Assembly: GCA_002839335.1 (NCBI GenBank) | Contig: PGXU01000003.1 | Location: forward strand, 43,297 to 107,296 | Direction of reading: 5' to 3' | From: Spirochaetae bacterium HGW-Spirochaetae-4 | GTDB lineage: Bacteria; Spirochaetota; Spirochaetia; Sphaerochaetales; Sphaerochaetaceae | Length of the DNA: 64,000 nucleotides | In this document: piece by piece, positions 8,660-18,531 of the stretch | How the letters are laid out: every line of letters starts with the position of its first letter | Position numbering within the stretch: position 1 is the first letter of the stretch | Translations under genes and position numbers: made by a program | The notes under the pieces: model-generated | Told to the model about the DNA's origin: nothing | Seen by the model: the letters and a program-made list of their open reading frames with translations, nothing else | The model's database searches: none

Positions 8660-10579
8660 TTAATCTACGACTTCATAATCGGCATCTTCAACACCGTCAT
8701 CAGCCTTTTTCTCTTGTGAAGACGACCCTTGCCCTTGTGTGTCAGGCCCCTGTCCCTCGGCACCCTGCTGGGCTGCTGTCGCCTTGTACATCTCTTCAGC
8801 CAACTTGTATGCCGCCTGTTGGAGTGCTTCGGTCTTCGCTTTGATATCGTCTATCACATTGGAGGTCATGGCTGCCTTCAGGTCGGAGATGGCACTTTCA
8901 ATCTTTGCCTTCTCCTCGTCCGAAATCTTGTCGCCATAATCCTTCAAGGACTTTTCGGTCGAATACATGAGACTATCGGCTTCGTTTCGTACCTCGATCC
9001 GCTCACGTTCCTTCTTGTCCTCTTCGGCATGCAACTCCGCATCCTTGACCATCTGCTCGATATCCTTTTCGGACAATCCGGAAGACGATTCGATCCGAAT
9101 CTTCTGCTCCTTTCCTGTACCCAGATCCTTCGCGCTGACATGGACGATACCGTTGGCATCTATATCGAAAGTCACTTCAATCTGGGGCACGCCACGTGGA
9201 GCCGCTGGAATCCCAATAAGATCGAATTTGCCAAGTGTCCGGTTCTGGCTTGCCATTTCACGCTCACCCTGTAGCACATGGATGGAAACAGCTGTCTGTC
9301 CGTCTGCGGCAGTCGAGAAAATCTGGCTCTTCCGGGTTGGGATGGTTGTATTGCGTTCGATCAACTTGGTCGATATTCCACCCAACGTCTCGATTCCGAG
9401 AGACAGGGGAGTAACATCCAAGAGCAACACGTCCTTCACATCACCACCAAGGATACCACCTTGGATAGCGGCACCCATCGCAACAACCTCATCGGGATTG
9501 ACACCCTTGTGGGGTTCCTTCTGGAAAATTTCCTTTACAAGTGCCTGGACTGCGGGAATACGGGTCGATCCTCCCACCAGGATAACTTCGTCTATATCCT
9601 TCGGGGAAAGCCCTGCATCCTTCAATGCATTCAAGCAAGGTTTGCGGCTTCGTTCCACCAGATCCGAAACCATCTGTTCGAATTTGGCGCGGGAAAGGTT
9701 CATCTGCAAGTGCTTCGGCCCGGAGGCATCAGCGGTAATGTACGGAAGGTTGATGGACGTGTCCTTTGTGCTGGACAACTCGATCTTTGCCTTCTCGGCG
9801 GCTTCACGCAGACGTTGCAACGCCATCTTGTCCTTCGACAAGTCGATTCCGGATTCCTTCTTGAAACTATCGACCAACCAGTCGATAATCTTCTGGTCGA
9901 AGTCATCACCACCAAGATGTGTGTCACCATTGGTCGACTTCACTTCGAACACGCCGTCGCCAAGTTCGAGGATAGAGATGTCGAAGGTACCACCACCAAG
10001 GTCGTATACGGCTATCTTCTCTTCCTTCGAGTTGTCCTTTCCCAATCCGTACGCAAGAGCTGCCGCAGTGGGTTCGTTGACAATCCGCTTGACTTCCAGG
10101 CCTGCGATCTTTCCGGCATCCTTTGTAGCTTGCCTTTGGGCATCGTTGAAATATGCGGGAACGGTAATGACCGCTTCCGTGACCGGCTCGCCGAGGTAAT
10201 CCTCCGCGGTCTTCTTCATCTTTTGGAGGGTCGCCGCAGAAATTTCCTGCGGGGAGTATTCCTTGCCTCTGATGGATACGCGGATCTCATCCGAAGGGCC
10301 TGCTGTCACTTTGTACGAGACCTTCGTGATTTCCGATGGGACCTCCGCAAAACGACGACCCATAAAGCGTTTTATGGATGATACGGTATTTTCCGCATTG
10401 GTTACGATCTGGTTCTTGGCAGGCTGACCCACCAAACGTTCTCCCTTTGCTGTAAAACCGACAATGGAGGGAGTGGTCCGCTGTCCTTCCGAATTCTGAA
10501 TTACGACGGCATCGCCGTTTTCCATGACTGCAACACATGAATTGGTTGTACCTAAGTCAATTCCGATTATTCTACCCAT
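8660..10579 (-). CDS. dnaK: Chaperone protein DnaK (Hsp70)
   Basis: ATP-dependent chaperone, 639 residues. ATPase domain begins [22 protein letters not shown] with further signatures [14 protein letters not shown] and [14 protein letters not shown]; the substrate-binding domain follows ([13 protein letters not shown], then [14 protein letters not shown]). The C-terminus is a helical lid with a Gln/Gly-rich linker ending in DADYEVVD, close to the usual EEVD-like bacterial tail. The middle gene of grpE-dnaK-dnaJ, 91 bases after grpE. Confidence 0.98.
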   Translation of the reverse strand: MGRIIGIDLGTTNSCVAVMENGDAVVIQNSEGQRTTPSIVGFTAKGERLVGQPAKNQIVTNAENTVSSIKRFMGRRFAEVPSEITKVSYKVTAGPSDEIRVSIRGKEYSPQEISAATLQKMKKTAEDYLGEPVTEAVITVPAYFNDAQRQATKDAGKIAGLEVKRIVNEPTAAALAYGLGKDNSKEEKIAVYDLGGGTFDISILELGDGVFEVKSTNGDTHLGGDDFDQKIIDWLVDSFKKESGIDLSKDKMALQRLREAAEKAKIELSSTKDTSINLPYITADASGPKHLQMNLSRAKFEQMVSDLVERSRKPCLNALKDAGLSPKDIDEVILVGGSTRIPAVQALVKEIFQKEPHKGVNPDEVVAMGAAIQGGILGGDVKDVLLLDVTPLSLGIETLGGISTKLIERNTTIPTRKSQIFSTAADGQTAVSIHVLQGEREMASQNRTLGKFDLIGIPAAPRGVPQIEVTFDIDANGIVHVSAKDLGTGKEQKIRIESSSGLSEKDIEQMVKDAELHAEEDKKERERIEVRNEADSLMYSTEKSLKDYGDKISDEEKAKIESAISDLKAAMTSNVIDDIKAKTEALQQAAYKLAEEMYKATAAQQGAEGQGPDTQGQGSSSQEKKADDGVEDADYEVVD

Positions 10580-10670
10580 GGTTCTTCTCCTTGAAATTCA
10601 CCATCAACATTTGTACACAAGATCTGGAATATGATAATCCTTTTCCTGCAAATTTATTTTCGTTCGTAAG

Positions 10671-11297
10671 TTACTGTGGTATTCCCACCTTCACCTTTGC
10701 GGTTCTCAAAACCCTATCATGAAGATAATAACCTCTTTGCAATTCGGCAAGAACCGTCTCGGTATCGAATTGGTCGCCCGCTTCCATCATCATGGCTTCA
10801 TGTTCATGAGGCGAGAATTCCTTGCCGACAATATCGTCCATCTTCTTCAAGCCCCAATTCCTTCCCAATACGTCCAACAGCTGTTTTTGGATCAGTTTGA
10901 TGCCATCGACGTAGGTTTGGACATCTTCTGTCGAGGTTCCGGCTTCGACCGCACGCTCAAAATCATCCAGGATTGGAATCAAATCGCTAAGCAACCGCTC
11001 ATTCGCATATTGCACAGCCGTTTCCTTTTCACGTACAAGTCGTTTCCGATAATTGTCCATATCGGCAAGCTTGCGCATGAACGATTCCTTCTCCTCGGCC
11101 AATTCCTTGGTGAGTTTTTCCACTTCCATCTCCAACTCTGCGATACGGGCCTCCTGTGGAGAAAGGGAACTTTCCGCCTGTTCCGCCGTTTGGGAGGCTT
11201 CCGCCCCCCCAGTCACATCCGTAGGCTCCTGGTGATCCACGGGAGTCTGCAGGTCTTTCTCTTTCTTCTCAGTCTCTTTCTTCTCTTTCTTGCTCAT
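10671..11297 (-). CDS. grpE: Nucleotide exchange factor GrpE
   Basis: Releases ADP from DnaK, 208 residues. A long charged N-terminal coiled coil (residues 1-95, many Lys/Glu) leads to the conserved DNYRKRLVREKE helix and the beta domain with GVKFDPHEHEA-like FSPHEHEAMMMEAG, ending in VLRTAKVKVGIP. First gene of the chaperone operon, behind its own promoter. No hrcA lies upstream: the next gene is pyrG after 248 bases. Confidence 0.96.
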   Translation of the reverse strand: MSKKEKKETEKKEKDLQTPVDHQEPTDVTGGAEASQTAEQAESSLSPQEARIAELEMEVEKLTKELAEEKESFMRKLADMDNYRKRLVREKETAVQYANERLLSDLIPILDDFERAVEAGTSTEDVQTYVDGIKLIQKQLLDVLGRNWGLKKMDDIVGKEFSPHEHEAMMMEAGDQFDTETVLAELQRGYYLHDRVLRTAKVKVGIPQ

Positions 11298-11396
11298 AAA
11301 TTACCTGTGCGTACGTATTTCAAATGCTACCAAGTCGTGAGGACATTCGTATCTATTAATGATCCGCCACGTCTTCCACCCCTGGCAGTCCCATCA

Positions 11397-11426
11397 AACA
11401 TACTCAAAGGGAAAAGGGACCGTCAA
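11397..11426 (-). promoter_or_regulatory. Promoter for grpE-dnaK-dnaJ
   Basis: Minus-strand TTGACG, 18-base spacer, TATGTT, about 100 bases before grpE. It is a sigma-70-type promoter. The 248-base region 11298-11545 holds no CIRCE repeat that I can see and no other gene. Confidence 0.5.
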
Positions 11427-11545
11427 GTGTTTCAGGCGAATCCCTTGTTGTTAATCATTTCATTCCCCAACGAAACGAGGGTAGCGGAACAATTACTATT
11501 GGTCCATTACCGAGTGAGTGCAGGGAACGTAGGGGGAGATACCCT

Positions 11546-13159
11546 TCATTTGCTTATGCATTTGACAGCTGCTTCAATGAAGTCGCGGAACAGGGGATGT
11601 GGCTTACTCGGTCGGCTCTTGAACTCGGGATGGTACTGCACACCGACAAACCATGGATGTCCAGGTATTTCGACTGCCTCGACCAAGGAACCGTCGGGAG
11701 ACAACCCCGAGAACCGCATTCCGGCATCTTCCAGAGTCTGGCGGTAGGTATTGTTGAATTCATACCTATGTCGATGCCGTTCATCGATCAAATCTTGTCC
11801 GTAGGCCTTATAGAGAAGGCTGTCATGGTCCGTTATCCTGCATGGATACGTTCCCAACCGCATCGTGCCCCCAAGCTCCACACCCTTCTGGTCTGGCATG
11901 AGATCGACAACCGGGTATTTGGTATTCGGATACCATTCGGAACTTGCCGCACCCTCAAGTTGTGCGACATTGCGTGCAAATTCGGTGACTGCGCATTGCA
12001 TGCCCAAGCAAAGCCCGAGGAACGGTATGTTGTTTTCACGTGCGAATCGGATGGTCTTGATCTTTCCCTCGATTCCCCGCAATCCGAAACCTCCCGGAAC
12101 CACTATTCCGCTGATACCGGCAAACAGTTCCTGGATTTTGGCTTCATCCGCTTCCTCGAGGTTTTCGGCATCGACCTTTATCAACTCGATTTTGGTCCTG
12201 TGATGGAAACCGGCGTGGTTGAGTGATTCCACCACACTGATATACGCATCGGATAGTTCCACATATTTGCCCGACAAGGCGATGCGGACTTTCCTTTCAG
12301 GATATCGGCGGTTCTCCACCATGGAGTGCCAATCGGACATATGTCTGGGGCCCGCTTCCAATCCGAGCCGGTTCAAGACCAGCATATCGAGGTTCTCTTC
12401 CTCGAACAACAAGGGGACCTCATAGATCGAAGGGAGGTCTGGGTTTGGAATGACCGCTTCCTTGTCTACGTCACAGAACATGGCGATCTTTTCTTTCATC
12501 CCGGAGGGAAGTGGCCTATCCGACCGACAGATGACGAAATCGGGATGGATTCCGATTCCCCGCAATTCCTTGACACTATGCTGGGTAGGCTTGGTCTTCA
12601 ATTCACCGGCGGCGGCGATATAGGGAACAAGCGTAACATGGAGATACAACGTATCCTGTTTGCCGAGATCCCGCTTCATCTGCCGAATGGCTTCAAGGAA
12701 AGGTTGGCTTTCGATATCGCCTACAGTTCCGCCGATTTCAACCAAGACGATATCAGCTTTCGACGATTCCGCCAGATTGAACAACCGGCTCTTGATCTCG
12801 TTGGTGATATGTGGAATCACCTGGACGGTCCCACCCAGATATTCACCCTGCCGTTCCTTTTGGATTACGGACCAATAGACTTTACCGGCGGTGACATTGT
12901 TGGCCTTCCCGATAGAAATGTCGAGGAACCGTTCATAGTGGCCCAAGTCCAGATCCGTTTCGGCACCGTCGTCCGTCACGAACACTTCACCATGCTGGTA
13001 GGGACTCATGGTTCCGGGGTCGAAGTTTATGTAAGGATCGAATTTCAGGACTGTGACCGACAGTCCCCTGCTCTTCAAAAGACAGCCCAAGGAGGCTGCT
13101 GTGATGCCTTTTCCCAAGGATGAGACCACACCACCGGTAACGAAAACGAATTTTGCCAT
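11546..13159 (-). CDS. pyrG: CTP synthase
   Basis: Makes CTP from UTP, ATP and glutamine; 537 residues, normal size. The synthetase domain begins [20 protein letters not shown] and continues with [21 protein letters not shown]; the C-terminal glutamine amidotransferase has the nucleophile in [10 protein letters not shown] and the His-Glu pair in QYHPEF. ATG at 13159 (GGAAGGTGG upstream) gives the canonical [10 protein letters not shown] start; the frame stays open further 5' without conserved sequence. The 211 bases upstream (13160-13370) hold a small GACCGG/CCGGTC hairpin and no gene. Confidence 0.96.
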   Translation of the reverse strand: MAKFVFVTGGVVSSLGKGITAASLGCLLKSRGLSVTVLKFDPYINFDPGTMSPYQHGEVFVTDDGAETDLDLGHYERFLDISIGKANNVTAGKVYWSVIQKERQGEYLGGTVQVIPHITNEIKSRLFNLAESSKADIVLVEIGGTVGDIESQPFLEAIRQMKRDLGKQDTLYLHVTLVPYIAAAGELKTKPTQHSVKELRGIGIHPDFVICRSDRPLPSGMKEKIAMFCDVDKEAVIPNPDLPSIYEVPLLFEEENLDMLVLNRLGLEAGPRHMSDWHSMVENRRYPERKVRIALSGKYVELSDAYISVVESLNHAGFHHRTKIELIKVDAENLEEADEAKIQELFAGISGIVVPGGFGLRGIEGKIKTIRFARENNIPFLGLCLGMQCAVTEFARNVAQLEGAASSEWYPNTKYPVVDLMPDQKGVELGGTMRLGTYPCRITDHDSLLYKAYGQDLIDERHRHRYEFNNTYRQTLEDAGMRFSGLSPDGSLVEAVEIPGHPWFVGVQYHPEFKSRPSKPHPLFRDFIEAAVKCISK

Positions 13160-13370
13160 ACTGCCACCTTCCCTGCCGACTCGATTTGTTTCGCAACGGT
13201 GGTTGGCATATAGGGTGATACCGACCGGCCGTTGCTTTACGCACCGGTCTTCGGCTGGTACAACCATACAATTCGTATCATTACGCCGATTCCTCGGTAC
13301 TTGTGGAATGTATCACAGAGGCAATTGTTTCCTCAATACCCCAAGTATACTGTACCGTGAAATTATTTGG

Positions 13371-14636
13371 TCATGTTTCGATCAAGTCGTCGTCGAGTAT
13401 GATCTCTTCCTCATCTTCCTCAGGTTCGTAATGGGCGGTTTCTATCCGTCTCTTCTTCGATTGGTGCTCGGGTTCCTCGTCCAGCTCGGGTTCCTCGTCC
13501 AGCTCGGGTTCCTCGTCCAGCTCGGGTTCCTCGTCCAGTTCAGGTTCCTCGTCCAGTTCAGGTTCCTCATCCAGTTCAGGTTCCTCATCAAGCTCGGGGT
13601 CGGTTCCATGGGCTACGAACAAGGGTACGATATCATCTGCATCGATTTCCGCTGCATAGACGTCCGGATCATCGAGACGGGCTCGAAGTTCCAACTCCCG
13701 CTGCTCTTCTTCTTCCAACAGCCGTTGTCGTTCAGCGAGAGCAGCGTCCAACTCATCCCTCATGACTGTGGAATGTGCCACCGACAGTTCCAGATCCTGT
13801 TTCCGTTCGGTGAGGCCAACGATAACCCGTTCCAATTCGGCTCGCTGTGCAGCAATCGATTCCAAGGTAGTGTCGTGGGCACCAAGTTGGCTCTTGGTCT
13901 CCTCAACGGCGGTACCAAGCTCGGCAAGTGTCGCGACCGACGTTTCTGTCAGACGTTTCACAACGCCCTCCAGTATTTCGGTACGATTGTTCAGTTCCCT
14001 GAGAAATGCTTGCACGGTAGTGATCATGGTCTGGAAAGTCGCATCGGTGTGGTTCAAGGAATCGTCCAAAAGGGAGTCGACCTTCAATTTGGCTTCGGCA
14101 ATGGATTCTTCCATCTGCTGTCCAATTCGGCCGGCATGCTGAGATACAGTATGGTCCAATTGCTCGGACAATCGTTGCATATGCTCTTCCGATTCGATGA
14201 TCCTTGTCAGGAACTCTTCGATTGTCTGCCGGACCGACTCCACTTTGGTGACCTCTTCCTTCACCTGGCGGGTCCGGAGTTCTGCCTTCTCGGTCATTGC
14301 ACCAAGCTGTCCGAGCACCTCATGGTAATAGGTCAAGGTCTTCTGCAGTTCATCGAGATCCTCTGAATGGGTCAGCAGGCCTTCACGCTGAAGAGAAATA
14401 CGGTCGACAAGCTGTTCGAGTTCCTGCTGGTTCCGGGCCATGCGGTTGTCGACTTCAGCGACAGTCTCTTTCATGTGGTCTTCGGAGCGCTTGATTTCCG
14501 CCATGTATTGCGATACGTATCGCCGCATGATATCGAGTCGACGATCCCGTCTATCGGCAGTCCGCAACGTGAAGATTACAATCAGAGTGATGAAGAACAG
14601 ACCTATCGAAAGTAAAATCGGCAGTATTTCCCACAT
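13371..14636 (-). CDS. Membrane-anchored coiled-coil protein with acidic ELDEEP repeats
   Basis: No enzyme family recognised; 421 residues. Residues 3-26 form one hydrophobic segment (ILPILLSIGLFFITLIVIF), followed by a basic stretch that suggests the rest is cytoplasmic. Residues 30-325 are almost continuous heptad-like coiled coil rich in Glu, Leu, Arg and Gln. A seven-fold ELDEEP repeat follows, then a basic SKKRRIE patch and an acidic tail. Similar long coiled-coil proteins occur in spirochaetes (SpiroCoCo-type), and some relate to the cytoskeleton or cell shape, but that is inference. ATG at 14636 sits behind a G-rich ribosome binding site; GTG one codon earlier is possible. It is 12 bases after the HAD gene. 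Confidence 0.75.
   Translation of the reverse strand: MWEILPILLSIGLFFITLIVIFTLRTADRRDRRLDIMRRYVSQYMAEIKRSEDHMKETVAEVDNRMARNQQELEQLVDRISLQREGLLTHSEDLDELQKTLTYYHEVLGQLGAMTEKAELRTRQVKEEVTKVESVRQTIEEFLTRIIESEEHMQRLSEQLDHTVSQHAGRIGQQMEESIAEAKLKVDSLLDDSLNHTDATFQTMITTVQAFLRELNNRTEILEGVVKRLTETSVATLAELGTAVEETKSQLGAHDTTLESIAAQRAELERVIVGLTERKQDLELSVAHSTVMRDELDAALAERQRLLEEEEQRELELRARLDDPDVYAAEIDADDIVPLFVAHGTDPELDEEPELDEEPELDEEPELDEEPELDEEPELDEEPELDEEPEHQSKKRRIETAHYEPEEDEEEIILDDDLIET
13470..13595 (-). repeat. Seven tandem 18-base repeats encoding ELDEEP
   Basis: Seven in-frame copies inside the coiled-coil gene (protein residues 348-389). Copies differ only at synonymous third positions (CTC/TTC and CGT/CAT on the plus strand), consistent with expansion followed by drift or conversion. 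Copy number could vary between strains by slippage without breaking the frame. Confidence 0.95.
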
Positions 14637-14648
14637 CACAACCCCCCC

Positions 14649-15374
14649 CTATTCTAGCAACGGTTCCAGTTGCTTCTGGAAATCCAGATAATCGGAACAT
14701 ATCATATCCGCTTCAGGACAAGATGCCCGCAAATGGGATCTTTTCGCCGTATTCTTCGCAACAGGAGCAATCAGACAAGTCGACATTCCCACCCGGGAAG
14801 CCCCCACCATATCCTTCCTACAACTATCCCCGACATACAGTACGCTCTGCGGTTCAACTCCCATTTCCCTACAGATGTGTAGGAACGGTGCCGGGTGTGG
14901 CTTCAGATATCCCGCCTGTTCCGCACACGCGGAGTAATCAATCAAATCAGCGACACCGAGAGCCTGCAGCTTCTGTTCAATCGGGAAATCCGACAGGGCG
15001 GCAAGTTTGATTCCGCGGGCTTTCAACAGTTCCAGAGTTGCACGGACGTGGGGAAACGGCGTCAGCTTGGCAAAAGCCCGACGCCAAGAGGAGTAGAATT
15101 GTCGTTCTATTCGATCATACATCCGGTCAATAGGCTCAACACCCCTTCCCCAATTGTATCTCGCGCTTAACCATGATGCCTGACGCAATCGGAATCCTTG
15201 TTCGTTTTCCGGTTCTGTATTCTCCCCATCCTCCCTGCGAATCTCCTCTCGGAATTCTTGGTATCGCAGGGCCAATAATGGCGATGGGAAGAAGGAACCC
15301 ACCAATTTCAGGTCGGTGACCCACTTCGGATACAACGTCCCATCAATGTCAAAACAAACAACTTCGATTTTCAT
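14649..15374 (-). CDS. HAD-superfamily hydrolase
   Basis: Phosphatase-like protein of 241 residues. Motif I is DIDGTLYP (nucleophile and acid-base Asp), motif II LSDF, motif III the lysine in GYLKPHPAPF and motif IV YVGDSCRKDMVGASRVGM. A helical cap lies between motifs I and II (about residues 25-105). The substrate cannot be predicted. Its ATG overlaps the der stop (TAATG), so translation is probably coupled, and the coiled-coil gene follows 12 bases later. Confidence 0.85.
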   Translation of the reverse strand: MKIEVVCFDIDGTLYPKWVTDLKLVGSFFPSPLLALRYQEFREEIRREDGENTEPENEQGFRLRQASWLSARYNWGRGVEPIDRMYDRIERQFYSSWRRAFAKLTPFPHVRATLELLKARGIKLAALSDFPIEQKLQALGVADLIDYSACAEQAGYLKPHPAPFLHICREMGVEPQSVLYVGDSCRKDMVGASRVGMSTCLIAPVAKNTAKRSHLRASCPEADMICSDYLDFQKQLEPLLE

Positions 15375-16744
15375 TACAAACGGGTATTTGGAGTATTCCG
15401 TCTCCGTTCCTTCAGTTCAACTTCCACAGGTATCTGGGTAAATCCAAGATCCCTACGGATACAATTCTTCAGGTACTGGATATACCCTTGGGGAAAGTCC
15501 TTTTTTCGATTTACGAAAAAGAGGAACCTCACCGGAGGAGCACTGACCTGTGTACCGTAGTAGACTTTGAAATGGCCCCTCGTACCCCGGGGCGGCTGAT
15601 AGGCATCGGACCACTCCTTCAGGTAATTGTTCAGTTGCGCGGTTTCGATCCGCTTGTTCAACTGCCGCCAGACCGACCAGACACAATCAAGCAATTTATC
15701 GACATCGAGGCCTTCCTTGGCACTGATCGAAACGATCGGGGCAAAGGACAAGATTGGAAAAAGAAACCTGGCCCGATCCTTGATAGCCTCAAGTTCATTG
15801 CCGACTCCCGAAAGGAGGTCTGTCTTGTTGAAGACCAGGACAACACCTTTTCCACGCCTCACAATCAACTGGGCTATCTTCTTGTCCTGCTCCACCAACC
15901 CTGTGGTGACATCGATCATCAGCAGGATCACATCGGCATCGTCGATCGTCTTGATGGCCCGGTTCACCGAATAGTATTCGACATCCTCGTCGACCTTGCT
16001 CTTACGTCGGATTCCCGCAGTGTCCAAAACCGTGTATGGAGTCCCTTTGTAGGAAAATTCCCCCATAATGACATCGCGTGTGGTTCCGGGAATCTCGCTG
16101 ACTATCGAGGTGTCCTGACCGGTAAACAGATTGGTCAAGGTGGATTTCCCCGTGTTCGGTTTCCCGAGCACAGCGATATTCACCCGATGGACTTCTTCTG
16201 GAGCTTCTTCCATTTCCACCATATCGAGCATTTCAAGAAGATTCTCTTCCAGGACGTCGATTCCCAAGCCGTGTGCGGAGGAAATACCGACCACCCGGGG
16301 GTAGCCGAACTTATGGTAATCCCACACCAAATCGTCCCGAACCGGATCGTCGACCTTGTTGACGGCAATGATCGTCTTGTCCGTATAGGGTCTGAGCGTC
16401 TTGATCAACATCTCGTCCTCGGCCGTGATCTCGGTACAGTCCATGAGCATCACAATGGCATCGGCGATTTGCAATAGACCAAGGCTCTTCTTGGTAACGA
16501 GGAAATCGAGACCTTCCTGATCGAGTTTCACACCACCGCTATCAACCAGAAGCACCGGATGGTTCCCGAGAAGCCATTTCTCGGGAATCGGATCACGGGT
16601 CACTCCTGGCATCGCATCGGTAATCGCCCGTCGTTTTCGTATCAACCTGTTGAACAAAGTCGATTTGCCGACATTCGGTCGGCCTATGATCGCAATTATT
16701 GGTAGTCCCTGGTCACGCAGTGACAAAGTCTCCGAATCTAACAT
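15374..16744 (-). CDS. der: GTPase Der (EngA), ribosome assembly
   Basis: Double-domain GTPase needed for 50S maturation, 456 residues. First G domain: GRPNVGKST, DSGG, NKVD; second: GKPNTGKST, DTAGIRRK, NKTD, then the KH-like C-terminal domain (YYGTQVSAPPVRFLFFVNRKK). The second P-loop has Thr where Val is usual. The 5' end overlaps the upstream enzyme I gene by 32 bases and the 3' end overlaps the HAD gene. Confidence 0.95.
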   Translation of the reverse strand: MLDSETLSLRDQGLPIIAIIGRPNVGKSTLFNRLIRKRRAITDAMPGVTRDPIPEKWLLGNHPVLLVDSGGVKLDQEGLDFLVTKKSLGLLQIADAIVMLMDCTEITAEDEMLIKTLRPYTDKTIIAVNKVDDPVRDDLVWDYHKFGYPRVVGISSAHGLGIDVLEENLLEMLDMVEMEEAPEEVHRVNIAVLGKPNTGKSTLTNLFTGQDTSIVSEIPGTTRDVIMGEFSYKGTPYTVLDTAGIRRKSKVDEDVEYYSVNRAIKTIDDADVILLMIDVTTGLVEQDKKIAQLIVRRGKGVVLVFNKTDLLSGVGNELEAIKDRARFLFPILSFAPIVSISAKEGLDVDKLLDCVWSVWRQLNKRIETAQLNNYLKEWSDAYQPPRGTRGHFKVYYGTQVSAPPVRFLFFVNRKKDFPQGYIQYLKNCIRRDLGFTQIPVEVELKERRRNTPNTRL

Positions 16745-18449
16745 GCATCCATTCCCTTACATATGTATTTATATTGATATACGAGTTCATTCCCATCACT
16801 TTTATGACCAATTCCTTGGCTTCGGCAAGCGTAATCGAACGGATGATGTTCTTTATCTCCAGCAAACTCTGGGGACTCATACTGAACTCGTCAATCCCCA
16901 TTCCCAGCAACAATACTGTGGAGAGGGGATCTCCGGCCATTTCACCGCACATAGCAACGGGAATACCGGACTGGTGCCCTTTGTCCACAATCATCTGGAT
17001 AAGTCGCAAGACTCCAGGGTGGAAGGGCTGATACAAATAGGCGATTTTCTCATTTCCCCGATCGACAGCAATGGTGTATTGAATCAAATCGTTGGTTCCA
17101 ATTGAGAAAAAGTCTGTCTTGGGAGCTAGCAAATCGGCACAGAGGGCCGCCGAGGGGACTTCAATCATTATTCCGACTTCGATATCCTCATCGAAAGGAA
17201 TTTCAGCCCTACGGCACTCGTCCTTCACTTGTTCCAAGACCAACATGACATTATCCAATTCTTCCGGCCCGCTGATCATGGGAAACATGATCTTGAGCTT
17301 TCCATAGGCGGATGCCCGCAAGAGGGCCCGCAGTTGGATCCGAAAGATATCTTTCCGTGACAAACAGAAGCGGACTGCACGCCACCCCAAGATAGGATTC
17401 TCTTCTCCGAGTCCCTCCATGCCTGGGATAACCTTGTCCCCACCGACGTCGATTGTCCTGATGGTGACCGCACCGGTATCCTTCAACCGTTCGATAACAC
17501 TTCTGTAGGCTTCGAACTGCTCGTCCTCAGTCGCTCCACCAGGTTTGAGGAAAAGAAATTCCGACCGATACAACCCGATTCCGCTGGCTCCGTGCTTCAG
17601 CACCGAATCGACTTCATCGACTGTCTCGATATTTGCCTTGATGGAGACCTTGTGACCGTCTTTCGTGACAGTTTCCAATGCCGCCAATTCCTGCAATTCG
17701 CTCTCATGCTCAAGCCACCGCGTGTAACGGTCACGCATCTTGATCGCAGAAGCGCTGCTGGGGCGTACAGCCACTTCACCAAGGTTGCCGTCTACGATAA
17801 TCTCATCGCCAACACGCACCTTGTCCGTGATCTTGCCGAGTCCAACGACTGTAGGTATCTGCAGAGCACGTGCCAAGATGGCCACATGGCTCGTACGGCC
17901 ACCACCATTGAGCGCGATCGCCTTTATCCATGTATGGTCGAGGGACAGCGCTTCCGAGGGCAACAGGGTATCGGCAATCAGGACCACCTCGTCGTGAATC
18001 GAGGAAAGGTCGGCACGGCGTTTTCCCATGAGTTCACGTATCACACGCCACCCGATATCATACAGGTCGGCACTTCGTTCACGTAGTACCGGATCTCCCG
18101 CAGTTTCCAGAACTTCGATAAACCCGGCCAGGACTTGTTCAACGGCCCATTCCGCACAGATATGGTCGGTATCGATAAGCTTGTTCACCGAGCCCGTGAA
18201 TTCAGGGTCTTCGATCATCATCATATGGGTTTCGATGATCTTGCGATGGTCTTCGGCTATCGAATCGGTGTCCATTTCAGAAAGTTCAGATGCAACCACT
18301 GCAAGCGCACCGGAAAACCGCGACTTTTCCGATCCGGTCTTTCCTCCCGGTACCGAAGTATGGGGGACCACGAGCTTTTCATGTATGTAGAGAAACGCCC
18401 TACCGATGCCAATGCCCGAGGAGGCTGCAATGCCCTTCAAAATTCTCAT
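16713..18449 (-). CDS. ptsI: Phosphoenolpyruvate-protein phosphotransferase (PTS enzyme I)
   Basis: Transfers phosphate from PEP to HPr; 578 residues, normal for enzyme I. The N-terminal domain starts MRILKGIAASSGIGIG; the phospho-histidine lies in GGRTSHVAILARALQIP (about residue 188). The C-terminal PEP-binding barrel has GLYRSEFLF, FPMIS, EVPSAALCADLLAP, GTNDLIQY and the catalytic cysteine in AMCGEMAGDP. No GAF domain is present, so it is not PtsP. ATG at 18449 matches the usual family start; ATG at 18464 is possible and neither has a clear ribosome binding site. No HPr gene is adjacent. It overlaps der. Confidence 0.92.
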   Translation of the reverse strand: MRILKGIAASSGIGIGRAFLYIHEKLVVPHTSVPGGKTGSEKSRFSGALAVVASELSEMDTDSIAEDHRKIIETHMMMIEDPEFTGSVNKLIDTDHICAEWAVEQVLAGFIEVLETAGDPVLRERSADLYDIGWRVIRELMGKRRADLSSIHDEVVLIADTLLPSEALSLDHTWIKAIALNGGGRTSHVAILARALQIPTVVGLGKITDKVRVGDEIIVDGNLGEVAVRPSSASAIKMRDRYTRWLEHESELQELAALETVTKDGHKVSIKANIETVDEVDSVLKHGASGIGLYRSEFLFLKPGGATEDEQFEAYRSVIERLKDTGAVTIRTIDVGGDKVIPGMEGLGEENPILGWRAVRFCLSRKDIFRIQLRALLRASAYGKLKIMFPMISGPEELDNVMLVLEQVKDECRRAEIPFDEDIEVGIMIEVPSAALCADLLAPKTDFFSIGTNDLIQYTIAVDRGNEKIAYLYQPFHPGVLRLIQMIVDKGHQSGIPVAMCGEMAGDPLSTVLLLGMGIDEFSMSPQSLLEIKNIIRSITLAEAKELVIKVMGMNSYININTYVREWMHVRFGDFVTA

Positions 18450-18531
18450 ATATGGCTGTATCATACGGGGTTTTACCCGCTATGTAAATAGATACTCGCA
18501 TTGGATATCGGTTCTGTAGTATGCTGTTTGC

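Noticed and set aside
8967..10199. Long plus-strand open frame of 410 codons opposite dnaK
   Set aside because: Antisense shadow of a highly conserved gene; no family sequence and no plausible start context.
11298..11545. CIRCE heat-shock operator before grpE
   Set aside because: No TTAGCACTC / GAGTGCTAA pair could be found by eye.
13470..13595. Repeat array that could suggest CRISPR
   Set aside because: Repeats are contiguous 18-base units without spacers, in frame, and encode ELDEEP.
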